Shown: positions 17,726 through 26,528, numbered from the stretch's first letter. The stretch is DNA of 64,000 nucleotides from an uncultured bacterium (GCA_905214495.1 CAJMLW010000009.1:6810-70809); one strand, 5' to 3'. A program made the numbers and translations. The notes: generated by a model not told the origin, from the sequence alone.

Positions 17726-18654
17726 AAGATAAACATATCATCGTATTAATGGGTGGTCCATCTGCTGAGGCTGAAGTATCTCGTAGAACTGGCGCAGCCA
17801 TTGCAGAGGCTTTGATTAGCAAGGGGTATCACGTTTCCACATTAGAACTAAATCCTCGTACTGTATTACAAGACATTGAAAACCTTAAGGGCGATGTTGT
17901 ATTTAATGCGATTCACGGACGTTATGGTGAAGATGGTGCACTACAAGGCGTTTTAGAAATGGCAGAAATTCCATATACAGGTTCTGGCATTATGGCACAT
18001 TCCGTAGGGATGAATAAAAAAGTAAGTAAAGATGTGTTCAAAGGCGCTCACATTCCTACGGCTGAATCTATTTCTTACAATGGCAATCTACAGTCGAAAG
18101 AAGATATCATTAAAGATATTGAATCTAAATTCTCCTTGCCGGTTGTATTGAAACCAGCAACACAAGGTTCAAGTATCGGCGTTACAATTGTAAAAGAACA
18201 AGAACAATTGGCTAAGGCCGTTATAGATGCGCTTACATATGACCCAATTCTTGTGGTGGAACAATTTTTGAATGGTCGTGAATTTACTGTTTCTGTATTG
18301 GATGGTAAGGCATTGGCTGTCATCGAAATTAGACCTCATTCTGGTGAATATGATTACGCTAGTAAATATACAGCAGGTGCTACTGATTATTTAGTGCCGG
18401 CTCCAATCAGTGCAGATATGACAAAAGAAATGCAAGCTATTGGTGAACTTGTATATCGTGAAGTTCAAGCAAGTGGCGTTATTCGCGTAGATGTCATGAC
18501 TGATGATAAAGACAATATATATGTATTAGAATATAATTCTGTGCCGGGGATGACGGCTACTTCGTTGGTGCCAAAAGCAGCTAAAGAAGTAGGTTTGGAC
18601 TTTCCTGAATTATGTGAAAAAATCTTATTAACAGCAGGTTATGGGAAATTTTAA
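17722..18654 (+). CDS. ddl: D-alanine-D-alanine ligase
   Basis: A 310-residue ATP-grasp enzyme making the D-Ala-D-Ala used by MurF. Visible family features are MGGPSAEAEVSRRTG at the N-terminus, KPATQGSSIGV, and near the end EYNSVPGMTATSLVPKA with the metal-binding residues. The Tyr in SRDxYD-type loops of vancomycin-sensitive ligases appears within EYDYASKYTAG. It overlaps murC by 4 bases, which indicates translational coupling. Confidence 0.95.
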   Translation: MKDKHIIVLMGGPSAEAEVSRRTGAAIAEALISKGYHVSTLELNPRTVLQDIENLKGDVVFNAIHGRYGEDGALQGVLEMAEIPYTGSGIMAHSVGMNKKVSKDVFKGAHIPTAESISYNGNLQSKEDIIKDIESKFSLPVVLKPATQGSSIGVTIVKEQEQLAKAVIDALTYDPILVVEQFLNGREFTVSVLDGKALAVIEIRPHSGEYDYASKYTAGATDYLVPAPISADMTKEMQAIGELVYREVQASGVIRVDVMTDDKDNIYVLEYNSVPGMTATSLVPKAAKEVGLDFPELCEKILLTAGYGKF

Positions 18655-18681
18655 ATGCTGTAGTATGTAAGGAGAGTAGCT

Positions 18682-19650
18682 ATGGATGATTTTAAGCAAC
18701 ATCCACCCAACTCAAATCAGATAGATACGGAGCATCATAGACCTGATTTTCTTTGCCCTGAGACTGAGCCAATCCACAAGGATGATGGAGATTCAATACA
18801 TAACAGTGAGCGTGAATTAGCTCGTAAACGTAAACAAGAGAAAGCGGAGGTTAGAAAGAAGTTTCTAAAAATAGGTGGTGTTGTAGCCATAGTGTTATTA
18901 GGCTTATTTAATCTACCTATTCCGCTTGGTTCTATTAAAGTTATTGGGTCTGATAAGGTTACTGTACAGGATGTAGAGGTTGCTGGTGATATTGGGGAAC
19001 CAGTCAATGTACTTCGTATCAATAGAGAGACCTTGCGACACCGATTATCAAAGGATCTTCGTATTGAAGATGCGCAAATTAGTTACGAATTGCCATTAAC
19101 AATGGTGGTCCGTGTAGTCGAACGTAAGGCTATAGCTGTAATACCAGCTCAATTTGGGTATCTAACCTTGGATAAGAATGGGCAAGTGATTGCGTCGGAT
19201 AGTGTAATTGAAGACACTACGGTGCCTATGATTTCTGGTGTTAAGGGTGGTAATATACTGCTAGGTGATGTGGTTACCGATAAGCCGATTGTACAGGCTC
19301 TTGATTATCTGCGTGCTTTAGATGATGATACATTTAAGCAAATTGCAGAAATCAATATTGGTGATCCTAATAATATGATGGCGTATACCGTATCAGGTAT
19401 ACAGATTCGACTAGGTGATGGCGAAGATTTGAAAAGCAAAGCCGATTTAACAGCGTCTATGCTAAAAGATTTACCTAAGAGTCAAGGTAATGTTCAATAT
19501 ATAGATGTTAATCCGTCATCTCCTTTCATTAAGACCGATAAGGTAACGGTGCAACCAAAATCTAATAAATCTAAGTCAGACACTAGCCAATCTGAGAAAA
19601 AAGATACATCAAAACAAAGTGCTAATGTATCAAAATCAAAACAAGATTAG
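18682..19650 (+). CDS. ftsQ: Cell division protein FtsQ/DivIB
   Basis: A 322-residue bitopic septal protein. A charged cytoplasmic tail of about 63 residues precedes a transmembrane segment (about 64-82), then a POTRA domain beginning IKVIGSDKVTVQDVEVAG and the FtsQ/DivIB domain with ERKAIAVIP. The C-terminus is a Ser/Lys-rich tail (residues about 287-322). FtsQ scaffolds FtsL and FtsB. The position after ddl is standard. The long N-terminal tail is more like Gram-positive DivIB than E. coli FtsQ. Confidence 0.9.
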   Translation: MDDFKQHPPNSNQIDTEHHRPDFLCPETEPIHKDDGDSIHNSERELARKRKQEKAEVRKKFLKIGGVVAIVLLGLFNLPIPLGSIKVIGSDKVTVQDVEVAGDIGEPVNVLRINRETLRHRLSKDLRIEDAQISYELPLTMVVRVVERKAIAVIPAQFGYLTLDKNGQVIASDSVIEDTTVPMISGVKGGNILLGDVVTDKPIVQALDYLRALDDDTFKQIAEINIGDPNNMMAYTVSGIQIRLGDGEDLKSKADLTASMLKDLPKSQGNVQYIDVNPSSPFIKTDKVTVQPKSNKSKSDTSQSEKKDTSKQSANVSKSKQD

Positions 19651-19679
19651 TAATAAGCACAAAAAGGGTGGATGCTGTT

Positions 19680-20360
19680 GTGAAACACGAACGATGGGCT
19701 ATTGGTCTTGTCAGCTTTGTATTGGGATTCATGGTTATTACTCAGTACAAGATGACACAAGATAATATTCAAGAGAATATACGGTTACAACGAACTGGTG
19801 ATTTGGTGGCTCAGTTAAAGGATGCAGAACATGAAAAGGATGCTTTACTAAAGCAAATTGAGCAATTAAAAGCCAGTGGTTCCGGTTCTAGTGCAGATGA
19901 AATATTACTTCGCAAAGCTGCATTGACTAATGTCAAAGGACCTGGGGTGACCGTTTTGATAGAGGATAGTGCTAAACCCATTCAAAAGGACGAAAATCCT
20001 AACTTATATGTAATTCATGATGAAGATATTCTACGTATAGTCAATGAATTACGAGCTGGTGGTGCTGAAGCATTGGCGATAAATGATCAACGTTTGATTG
20101 GTACGTCTGAAATCCGTTGTTCAGGGCCTACAATTACTGTAAATGGTAAGGTGTATGGAGCGCCATTTACAGTTAAGGCCATAGGGGATCCTAAAACATT
20201 GAATTCAGCCCTTACTATGCGTGGGGGTATTGTAGATTCTCTAAAACATTGGGGAATTAAGGTAACCATAAAAGAAGAACCATCCATTGCTATTCCAGCA
20301 TTTACAGGTTCTTATAGAGAAGAGCATTTACAATCAAATGAGTTAGGAGGTAAAGAATGA
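19680..20360 (+). CDS. DUF881 family membrane-anchored protein
   Basis: A 226-residue DUF881 protein (related to Bacillus YlxW/YlxX). One N-terminal transmembrane segment (WAIGLVSFVLGFMVITQY) is followed by a coiled coil of about 45 residues and a globular domain with the family segments GPGVTVLIEDS and NELRAGGAEALAINDQR. The function is unknown, but the gene regularly lies in dcw clusters beside the small basic protein, between ftsQ and ftsZ, suggesting a division or envelope role. GTG at 19680 is preferred to GTG at 19668 because AAGGGTGG (19664-19671) then has normal spacing. Confidence 0.85.
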   Translation: MKHERWAIGLVSFVLGFMVITQYKMTQDNIQENIRLQRTGDLVAQLKDAEHEKDALLKQIEQLKASGSGSSADEILLRKAALTNVKGPGVTVLIEDSAKPIQKDENPNLYVIHDEDILRIVNELRAGGAEALAINDQRLIGTSEIRCSGPTITVNGKVYGAPFTVKAIGDPKTLNSALTMRGGIVDSLKHWGIKVTIKEEPSIAIPAFTGSYREEHLQSNELGGKE

Positions 20361-20701
20361 ATATTTATATCTTTGCTATCATTGGACTCATAGTTGGTGT
20401 TGTTGTAGGATGGTTTACACCATTACATATTCCAGCAAGCTATGCTAATTATACTTCTGTAGCAGTATTAGCTGCATTAGATGCGGTATTTGGTGGTAGT
20501 CGTGCCGCATTAGAGAGAATATTTGATTTAAGTAATTTTATCAGTGGATTCTTCTCCAATGTAATACTTGCTGTTGTATTAGTATATGTTGGTGATTTAA
20601 TTGGGATTAATTTATACTACGTTGCCTTGATTGGTTTTGGGCTACGGGTATTTATTAATTTAGCTGCTATTCGAAAGAACATTATGACTAAACGTTTCTA
20701 A
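20357..20701 (+). CDS. sbp: Small basic protein (DUF1290), Sbp-like
   Basis: A 114-residue membrane protein of the DUF1290 family, known in Bacillus as small basic protein Sbp. Three hydrophobic segments are visible (about 2-20, 58-80, 84-100), with the family blocks GWFTPLHIP and ALDAVFGGSRAALE. No biochemical function is established; it is consistently encoded between DUF881 and ftsA/ftsZ. It overlaps the previous gene by ATGA. Here ftsA, expected next, is missing and ftsZ follows after 146 bases. Confidence 0.88.
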   Translation: MNIYIFAIIGLIVGVVVGWFTPLHIPASYANYTSVAVLAALDAVFGGSRAALERIFDLSNFISGFFSNVILAVVLVYVGDLIGINLYYVALIGFGLRVFINLAAIRKNIMTKRF

Positions 20702-20847
20702 TTATCAAGATTAGATTATAGTTGTAGTGGAAAGTTTTTAAATTTTAGTGTAAAATAAATGTAATTGTTATAATTAACTCAGTATATAAATAGACGCATT
20801 CGCATTTATATTGACAGAAATAGATAACGATAAGAGGAGGAAGTTCA

Positions 20848-21891
20848 ATGTCTGATTTTGCAAATATTAAAGTTATCGGTGTCGGTGGTGGCGGTAATAA
20901 CGCTGTTAACCGCATGGTTGAAAGTGAACTTAAAGGGGTTCAATTCTTATCCGTTAACACTGAAAGCCAAGTACTTGAATTGTCTAAGGCTGATGTAACT
21001 ATTCAAATCGGTGAAAAAGTTACTAAAGGTCTTGGTGCTGGTGCTAACCCACAAATTGGTGAAGCAGCTGCTCAAGAAAGTCGCGAAGATATCATCAAAG
21101 CTCTTGAAGGTGCTGATATGGTATTCGTAACTGCTGGTATGGGTGGTGGTACTGGTACTGGTGCTGCTCCTGTAGTTGCTGAATGCGCTAAAGAAGTAGG
21201 CGCATTGACTGTAGGCGTTGTAACAAAACCTTTTGCATTTGAAGGTAAACGTCGTCGTGCTGCAGCAGAAAAAGGCATTGAATTCTTGACTCAAAAAGTT
21301 GATACAATTATCGTTATTCCTAATGACAAATTGTTACAAGTTGTAGATAAAAAATGCTCCTTGTCTGATGCATTTGGTAAAGCTGATGATGTTCTTCGCC
21401 AAGGTATCAAAGGTATTTCCGATTTGATTCAAATCCCTGGTTTAATCAATCTTGACTTTGCAGACGTTAAAACTATTATGACTGAACAAGGCGAAGCTTT
21501 GATGGGTATTGGTTTGGCTACTGGTGAAAACCGCGCTGCAGACGCTGCTAAGATGGCTATCAACAGCCCATTATTGGAAACTTCCATCGATGGTGCTAAG
21601 GGCATCTTGCTCAACATTTCCGGTAGTGCAAACTTGAGCTTGTTCGAAATTAACGAAGCAGCTGAAATTATTTCTGATGCAGCAGATCCTGATGCAAATA
21701 TTATCTTCGGTTCTGTTATTGATGAAAGCTTGGGGGATAGCGTTCAAGTTACAGTTGTTGCAACTGGCTTTAACTCCAGCACTAAGAGTGTTCCAGAATT
21801 TGGTAAAACAACAACTGCTGCACGTCCAGCAACAAGCACATCTGCTCCTACAAGCAGCATCCCTGATATCCCTGTATTCATGAAACGCTAA
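20848..21891 (+). CDS. ftsZ: Cell division GTPase FtsZ
   Basis: A 347-residue tubulin homologue that polymerises into the cytokinetic Z ring. GVGGGGNNAVNRM and the tubulin signature GGGTGTGAAP (residues 99-108) form the GTP site; the T7 loop NLDFADVK carries the catalytic acid. A short linker rich in Thr, Ala and Ser ends in IPDIPVFMKR, the conserved C-terminal peptide that binds membrane tethers. AGGAGG precedes the ATG. It lies 146 bases after sbp, and this gap may hold a promoter, though none is convincing. ftsA is not adjacent, so the membrane tether must be FtsA encoded elsewhere, SepF or another protein. Confidence 0.97.
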   Translation: MSDFANIKVIGVGGGGNNAVNRMVESELKGVQFLSVNTESQVLELSKADVTIQIGEKVTKGLGAGANPQIGEAAAQESREDIIKALEGADMVFVTAGMGGGTGTGAAPVVAECAKEVGALTVGVVTKPFAFEGKRRRAAAEKGIEFLTQKVDTIIVIPNDKLLQVVDKKCSLSDAFGKADDVLRQGIKGISDLIQIPGLINLDFADVKTIMTEQGEALMGIGLATGENRAADAAKMAINSPLLETSIDGAKGILLNISGSANLSLFEINEAAEIISDAADPDANIIFGSVIDESLGDSVQVTVVATGFNSSTKSVPEFGKTTTAARPATSTSAPTSSIPDIPVFMKR

Positions 21892-21970
21892 TATTTAATA
21901 TATATACTTACAATATTAGAATAAAAGTAACTTATTAAGACACATATCTATGTGTGTATAGGAGGTACAA

Positions 21971-22543
21971 ATGAAAAAATTAGTATTATTATCTTTAGCT
22001 GCAACAGTGATTACTGGCAGTGCATTCGCTGCATCCGTGCCTGTAACTAAAATCAGTGATAATTCCACAAAAATTCAAGCTGATTATGCGTTCAATCAAC
22101 GCGTATCTAATAGCGGTGGCACTAACAATGATGGCTTTGGTGTATCTTTAGAACATGATTTAAGCAATAAATCTGCTCTTCAATACTCTTATAACAAAGT
22201 AAATGCTAAAAATGGCGATATTAAAGATCACCAATTGGCTTATGTTTACAAAGTACATCCTAATGTAAATATTTACGGTGCTGGTACAGCTATCCGTACA
22301 CATGACACTGATTTAGGTGTTCAAGCTGGTGTAATTGGTCACGTGCCTTTGACTGACAAAGTTAACGGCTTTGCTAAAGCTGGTTGGGGCAACGATATTA
22401 AACAATCCTATCAAGTAGGTGCTCAATATGAAGTTAAACCTAACATTGATTTGAATGTTTATTATGGTTATGATAAATATAGCGTAAACGATAATGACAA
22501 GACTTCCAAAGGCTTACATGCTGGTGTAGGTTATACATTCTAA
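21971..22543 (+). CDS. Small outer-membrane beta-barrel protein
   Basis: A 190-residue exported protein. A Sec signal peptide (MKKLVLLSLAATVITGSAFA, cleavage likely after AFA at residue 20) is followed by alternating polar and hydrophobic strands rich in Tyr, Asn and Gly, ending in GVGYTF. The terminal Phe preceded by a strand is the BAM recognition signal of outer membrane barrels. About eight strands fit an OmpX/OmpA-like barrel. This supports a diderm host. AGGAGG precedes the ATG. A 7-2-7 inverted repeat (ACACATA, TATGTGT) at 21940-21955 lies just before the ribosome-binding site. Specific function not recognised. Confidence 0.8.
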   Translation: MKKLVLLSLAATVITGSAFAASVPVTKISDNSTKIQADYAFNQRVSNSGGTNNDGFGVSLEHDLSNKSALQYSYNKVNAKNGDIKDHQLAYVYKVHPNVNIYGAGTAIRTHDTDLGVQAGVIGHVPLTDKVNGFAKAGWGNDIKQSYQVGAQYEVKPNIDLNVYYGYDKYSVNDNDKTSKGLHAGVGYTF

Positions 22544-22561
22544 TCGTCATATATGCAATTG

Positions 22562-22591
22562 AAACCACTCATCTTTGATGGGTGGTTTTTT
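22562..22591 (+). terminator. Terminator after the beta-barrel gene
   Basis: AACCACTCATC pairs with GATGGGTGGTT (one wobble), followed by TTTT. Confidence 0.9.
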
Positions 22592-22630
22592 GTATTCACT
22601 CATGTATACAATATTTTTCATGAATACTCA

Positions 22631-22659
22631 TTGTATAAATGCTTAACATTAGGTATGAT
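22631..22659 (+). promoter_or_regulatory. Candidate promoter of the aminotransferase gene
   Basis: TTGTAT (22631-22636) and TATGAT (22654-22659) are 17 bases apart. The -35 lies in one arm of an 8-bp inverted repeat (TATACAAT at 22605, ATTGTATA at 22630), a possible operator. Confidence 0.5.
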
Positions 22660-22699
22660 ATTGTTGTAATAGTTCTTTTTAGTTAGGATGGTGTATGCG

Positions 22700-23947
22700 A
22701 TGACAAGTGTAGCAGCGAAACACGCAAGAGGAAAAAAATTAAAAGATGTTATCTTTGTAACTGCAGGACAGGCGGCGGAAGATACAAAATTAAATGGTCG
22801 TGAAAATGTAGTAAATGGTACACTCGGCGCTATTTATGATGAAGATGGTAATTTAGTATTCTTAAAAACTGTAAAAGAAGAATATTTAAACCTATCTGAT
22901 ACTGAACATATTGGATATGCTCCTATTGCTGGGATTCCACAATATTTGGAATGTGCTGAAAAAGAATGCTTTGGCGATTCTCGTCCTGATGGCTTTATTC
23001 GTAGCATTGCTACTTCTGGTGGTACAGGTGGTATTCATCATTTGGTACATAACTATACTGAACCTGGTGATGAAGTATTAACTGCAGATTGGTACTGGGG
23101 TGCATACCGCATTATTTGCAGTGATAATGGACGTACACTTGTTACATACTCTTTATTTGATGAACATAATAACTTTAATCATGATGCATTCCAACATCGT
23201 GTTAAGGAATTAGCTGCTAAACAAACAAATGTTGTTATCTTATTTAATACACCAGGTAATAATCCTACAGGATATTCTGTAGAGGATAAGGACTGGGATT
23301 CTATTCTTAGTTTCTTGAAAGAATTAGTTGCTATTGGTCGCAATAACGTCATCATTGGTATCGATGTGGCTTATTTGGATTATTCTGGTGAAAAAGAAGA
23401 AGTCCGCGCATTCTTTAAAAAGATGGGGCACTTACCAAAGGAAATTCTAGTTTGTGTATGTTATAGCTTATCTAAGGGCTTTACAATGTATGGTCAACGT
23501 GTTGGCGCTATGATTGGTATTTCTTCTGATGAAGAAATCGCCGATGAATTCTTAGAAGTGAATAAATCGACTAGTCGTGCAACATGGTCTAATATTTGTC
23601 GTCCAGCAATGCGCGCTATGGCTAATATCGTTTCTGATCCTGATAAATTTAAGGCTTATGAGGACGAACGTAATTGTTATTATCAATTGATTCGCGATCG
23701 TGCAGATATCTTTAAACAAGAGGCAGCACAAGTGGGCTTACCTATGTTGCCATATCGAGGTGGGTTCTTTATAACTATACCAACTGATTCTGGTACCGCT
23801 ATTTGTGAAGAACTAAAAAAAGAACATATTTATTGCATTGCATTAGGCAATGGTATTCGTGTCGCTGCATGTGGTATTCCTAAATTCCAAATGAAGGGAT
23901 TAGCTGGAAAAATCTATGATGCAATGAAACGATTAGGCAAATTATAA
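22700..23947 (+). CDS. Class I/II PLP-dependent aminotransferase
   Basis: A 415-residue fold-type I aminotransferase. The PLP lysine lies in SLSKGFTMYGQRVGAMIG (the S-x-S-K-G pattern with the family Arg), the loop NTPGNNPTGYS holds the cofactor-binding Asn, and DVAYLDYSG contributes the Asp/Tyr pair. The overall pattern is that of aspartate/aromatic-type aminotransferases (TyrB/AspC superfamily), but the substrate cannot be fixed from sequence. ATG at 22700 is preferred to ATG 22688, because AGGATGGTG then serves as ribosome-binding site. Monocistronic; a 15-bp bidirectional terminator separates it from the convergent DUF896 gene. Confidence 0.88.
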   Translation: MTSVAAKHARGKKLKDVIFVTAGQAAEDTKLNGRENVVNGTLGAIYDEDGNLVFLKTVKEEYLNLSDTEHIGYAPIAGIPQYLECAEKECFGDSRPDGFIRSIATSGGTGGIHHLVHNYTEPGDEVLTADWYWGAYRIICSDNGRTLVTYSLFDEHNNFNHDAFQHRVKELAAKQTNVVILFNTPGNNPTGYSVEDKDWDSILSFLKELVAIGRNNVIIGIDVAYLDYSGEKEEVRAFFKKMGHLPKEILVCVCYSLSKGFTMYGQRVGAMIGISSDEEIADEFLEVNKSTSRATWSNICRPAMRAMANIVSDPDKFKAYEDERNCYYQLIRDRADIFKQEAAQVGLPMLPYRGGFFITIPTDSGTAICEELKKEHIYCIALGNGIRVAACGIPKFQMKGLAGKIYDAMKRLGKL

Positions 23948-23960
23948 AAAAATGAATTTA

Positions 23961-23990
23961 AAAAGGCACTTCAAATTTGAAGTGCCTTTT
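23961..23990. terminator. Bidirectional terminator
   Basis: A perfect 30-base palindrome: AAAAGGCACTTCAAA and its complement, with A and T runs at the ends. It serves the aminotransferase gene on + and the DUF896 gene on -. Confidence 0.92.
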
Positions 23991-23994
23991 AGTG

Positions 23995-24264
23995 TTAGTG
24001 AATGTCCTTACGTTCTTTAATTTCTTTATCTGCCTTTAACGCTAAGTTTTCAAGCGCTTTTTTAGGTGCTGTTCGTTCACCTGTTTTAGGATCAACAAAT
24101 TCAACACGATCTAAGGTGTCTGTGATTTGTCCTTTAATAAAGCCTAAATAGATGTTATATAGCTCTTTCTTTTCGGCTAATTCTTCAGGTGTTAGTTCTT
24201 GACCAGATTTTTTCTTAGCTGCTAGTTCATTTATACGTTTTAATGTATCGTTAATATTGCTCAT
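23995..24264 (-). CDS. DUF896 (UPF0291/YnzC-like) small protein
   Basis: An 89-residue helical protein of the DUF896 family. The helical hairpin INELAAKKKSGQELTPEE, the KGQITDTLDRVEFVDP block and a Lys-rich C-terminus match Bacillus YnzC, a protein of unknown function in the LexA-controlled yneA operon. AGGAGG precedes the ATG at 24264. It is the only complete minus-strand gene in the window. An inverted repeat, ATTCTA-TAT-TAGAAT (24279-24293), lies upstream of its start and may be an operator; whether it is SOS-linked here is unknown. Confidence 0.88.
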   Translation of the reverse strand: MSNINDTLKRINELAAKKKSGQELTPEELAEKKELYNIYLGFIKGQITDTLDRVEFVDPKTGERTAPKKALENLALKADKEIKERKDIH

Positions 24265-24387
24265 AATTGCCTCCTGTATTCTATATTAGAATAACATGAT
24301 TTATTATAACATAGAACTTAATGAATACGTATGGTAAGATATAAATTGTACGAGTTCGTACTTTCACAAGTGAGAAAGGAGTTTACC

Positions 24388-25023
24388 GTGCGTGTTACGA
24401 AAGCAATTAAGGCAGAACAATTAGCATTATTAGAAGAACATTATATTGATGCTAAACCTGCTCTTGAATACACAAATGAATTTGAATTATTAGTCGCTGT
24501 TGTGTTATCTGCACAGTGCACAGATGAGAGGGTTAACATTGTTACAAAACGATTGTTCCCTGCATTAAATCATCCTGCTAAGATGCTAGAAATTGGTGTT
24601 ACAAAACTAGAAACTCTTATTAAGGATTGTGGTTTGTATAAATCGAAGGCGAAGAATTTGATTGCCACTTGTCATATATTGGTAGAACAATATCATGGAG
24701 AAGTGCCACGTGAATTTGATCAGCTCGTTGAATTACCCGGTGTAGGTCGAAAAACGGCAAACGTTTTGGTATCTGTATTATTCGGAACACCGGCTATTGC
24801 GGTAGATACGCATGTGTTCCGCGTAGCAAACCGATTGAAATTAGGCATTGCGAAAACGCCAGAAGAAATGGAACAAAAATTGCAAAAGGCTATACCAAAA
24901 GAGAAGTGGTCTGCAGCCCATCATTGGCTGATTTATCATGGGCGACGTGTTTGCAAGGCACGTAAGCCTCTATGTGAGACATGTTTCTTAAATCATCTTT
25001 GTCCGTCAGCAGGAAAGGTTTAA
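24388..25023 (+). CDS. nth: Endonuclease III
   Basis: A 211-residue DNA glycosylase/AP lyase that removes oxidised pyrimidines. LSAQCTDERVN, the helix-hairpin-helix LPGVGRKTANV with the catalytic Lys, and VDTHVFRVANRL with the catalytic Asp are present. The C-terminal [4Fe-4S] site has the correct C-x6-C-x2-C-x5-C spacing (CKARKPLCETCFLNHLC). GTG at 24388 follows AAAGGAG and gives the standard family length; a start at 24331 would add a non-conserved leader. The next gene begins one base after its stop. Confidence 0.95.
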   Translation: MRVTKAIKAEQLALLEEHYIDAKPALEYTNEFELLVAVVLSAQCTDERVNIVTKRLFPALNHPAKMLEIGVTKLETLIKDCGLYKSKAKNLIATCHILVEQYHGEVPREFDQLVELPGVGRKTANVLVSVLFGTPAIAVDTHVFRVANRLKLGIAKTPEEMEQKLQKAIPKEKWSAAHHWLIYHGRRVCKARKPLCETCFLNHLCPSAGKV

Positions 25024-25024
25024 T

Positions 25025-26464
25025 ATGAAAAAGAATAATGAAGAACTAATTGCCCTTTGTGCTCAATATGGCATAGAAGGTATTGATATCGTCAACGAAT
25101 TAATGCGTTTTAAAGTATTAGATCAATTGCTTTCTAGCAATGCGAATTCTCGTGAATGGGGTGTTACACCAGAGGACTTATATGGATTAGCAGAGAAATC
25201 TACAGTGGAATCTTTTGGACCTATTCCATATGATGTAAATACATTTCGCGCATTGTATGGACCATCATTTACGGTAGAGCTCTTTGATTTTATTAGTGAT
25301 ACTGGAATTTTAGATGGTCTCGATGTAGGGACTATATGGGAAACGCCTGTTCGTGAAAGTATAGAAGCTCATAGCAAAACGGGGGAACTCGTGTTGTATG
25401 CTTATGTAGAAGAATACGCTGGTATGATAGAAGAAATTTTACAATCCTATGAGGATAAAAAGGTTGTCCTCTATACAGCATCTCCCGTATGTTATAGCAT
25501 TATTTCTCGATTGTATCCAATGGCTCAGATTATTAATCAATGGCCACATCGTAGCTATTTCGATCATATTTTTACAGGTACGGTTGGTATGTTCCAATCC
25601 TCTGAAGATATTGTAGAAGAGGTAGCTAATGGTTTACATAATTTGGTTCCAGAAGGGACTGCTCAATTGTTCTTACCAGCAACGATGGCACAAAATCAAT
25701 TGGGATTGAATAATATGGCATTACAATTCTTTTTGAACCAGAAACGTGTAGAATCTATTCGTGAATGGACTCCGCTTGGGGCTTATGAGATTATTTATGG
25801 TAAATATGATGTTAAAAAGATGCGCGTAGGCCTTCGTGAACGAGTTGGTGACGAATGGAAAGCTATTAATTATATTCCATTACCTCATGGCGTTTTTGCT
25901 CAATTACCAGTATTTACGGTATTAAACTATGGTTTGTCTCTACGCTCTATTTTATTGCCTGGCGGTCAAACTGATGTAGCTTTAGGGCAGGATGGCATTT
26001 ATTGTATAGATAGTCGCGTTTCAGAACTAGGACGTGCGGCACTTCGCGAAAATGGAGCGTATTACTTAGCTTTTACCCGCTATAGTGACCATGTAGAGGT
26101 TTCTATGGGTACAGAAGCACCTAGTACGGGTGTATATTGGATGTTCCCTGATGTAGAATTGGCATATATGTGGTATACATATTTCTCTAGCACAATTGGA
26201 CAAACCTTAATGCAAGAGATTTCTATGCTCGTTCAAACAGAAGAATCCTTCGGCTATATGCTTAGCAGTGTACGTCGCCGTGTACTCGATGTAAATGATG
26301 AATCGCTACTGGTTAATGCGGCCCAAAATATTGATGAAGCGTATAAAGAGACTATCAAATCTGCACGAGCATCATGGCAAGAAAATATGAATTCTTTGGG
26401 TGTTGATGTGATGCCTCCTACAACATCCATCGATATTGAAGACTACAGTGATTATAAAAAATAA
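25025..26464 (+). CDS. Conserved-looking protein of unknown function
   Basis: A 479-residue soluble acidic protein I cannot assign to a family. It has no signal peptide or membrane segment. Residues about 115-260 look like an alpha/beta fold: strands such as GELVLYAYV and KKVVLYTAS, then FDHIFTG and AQLFLPATMAQ, an arrangement reminiscent of a degenerate N6-adenine-type methyltransferase domain, but no SAM motif or NPPY is present. The C-terminus (about 410-479) is helical and acidic. It begins one base after the nth stop, so it is translationally coupled to a DNA repair gene. The methyltransferase resemblance is a weak inference only. Confidence 0.7.
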   Translation: MKKNNEELIALCAQYGIEGIDIVNELMRFKVLDQLLSSNANSREWGVTPEDLYGLAEKSTVESFGPIPYDVNTFRALYGPSFTVELFDFISDTGILDGLDVGTIWETPVRESIEAHSKTGELVLYAYVEEYAGMIEEILQSYEDKKVVLYTASPVCYSIISRLYPMAQIINQWPHRSYFDHIFTGTVGMFQSSEDIVEEVANGLHNLVPEGTAQLFLPATMAQNQLGLNNMALQFFLNQKRVESIREWTPLGAYEIIYGKYDVKKMRVGLRERVGDEWKAINYIPLPHGVFAQLPVFTVLNYGLSLRSILLPGGQTDVALGQDGIYCIDSRVSELGRAALRENGAYYLAFTRYSDHVEVSMGTEAPSTGVYWMFPDVELAYMWYTYFSSTIGQTLMQEISMLVQTEESFGYMLSSVRRRVLDVNDESLLVNAAQNIDEAYKETIKSARASWQENMNSLGVDVMPPTTSIDIEDYSDYKK

Positions 26465-26528
26465 TTGTCAATATAGGTAATTTGGTTTACAATATATCGT
26501 ATCAATTTAGAACTAAATAATTTGACAC

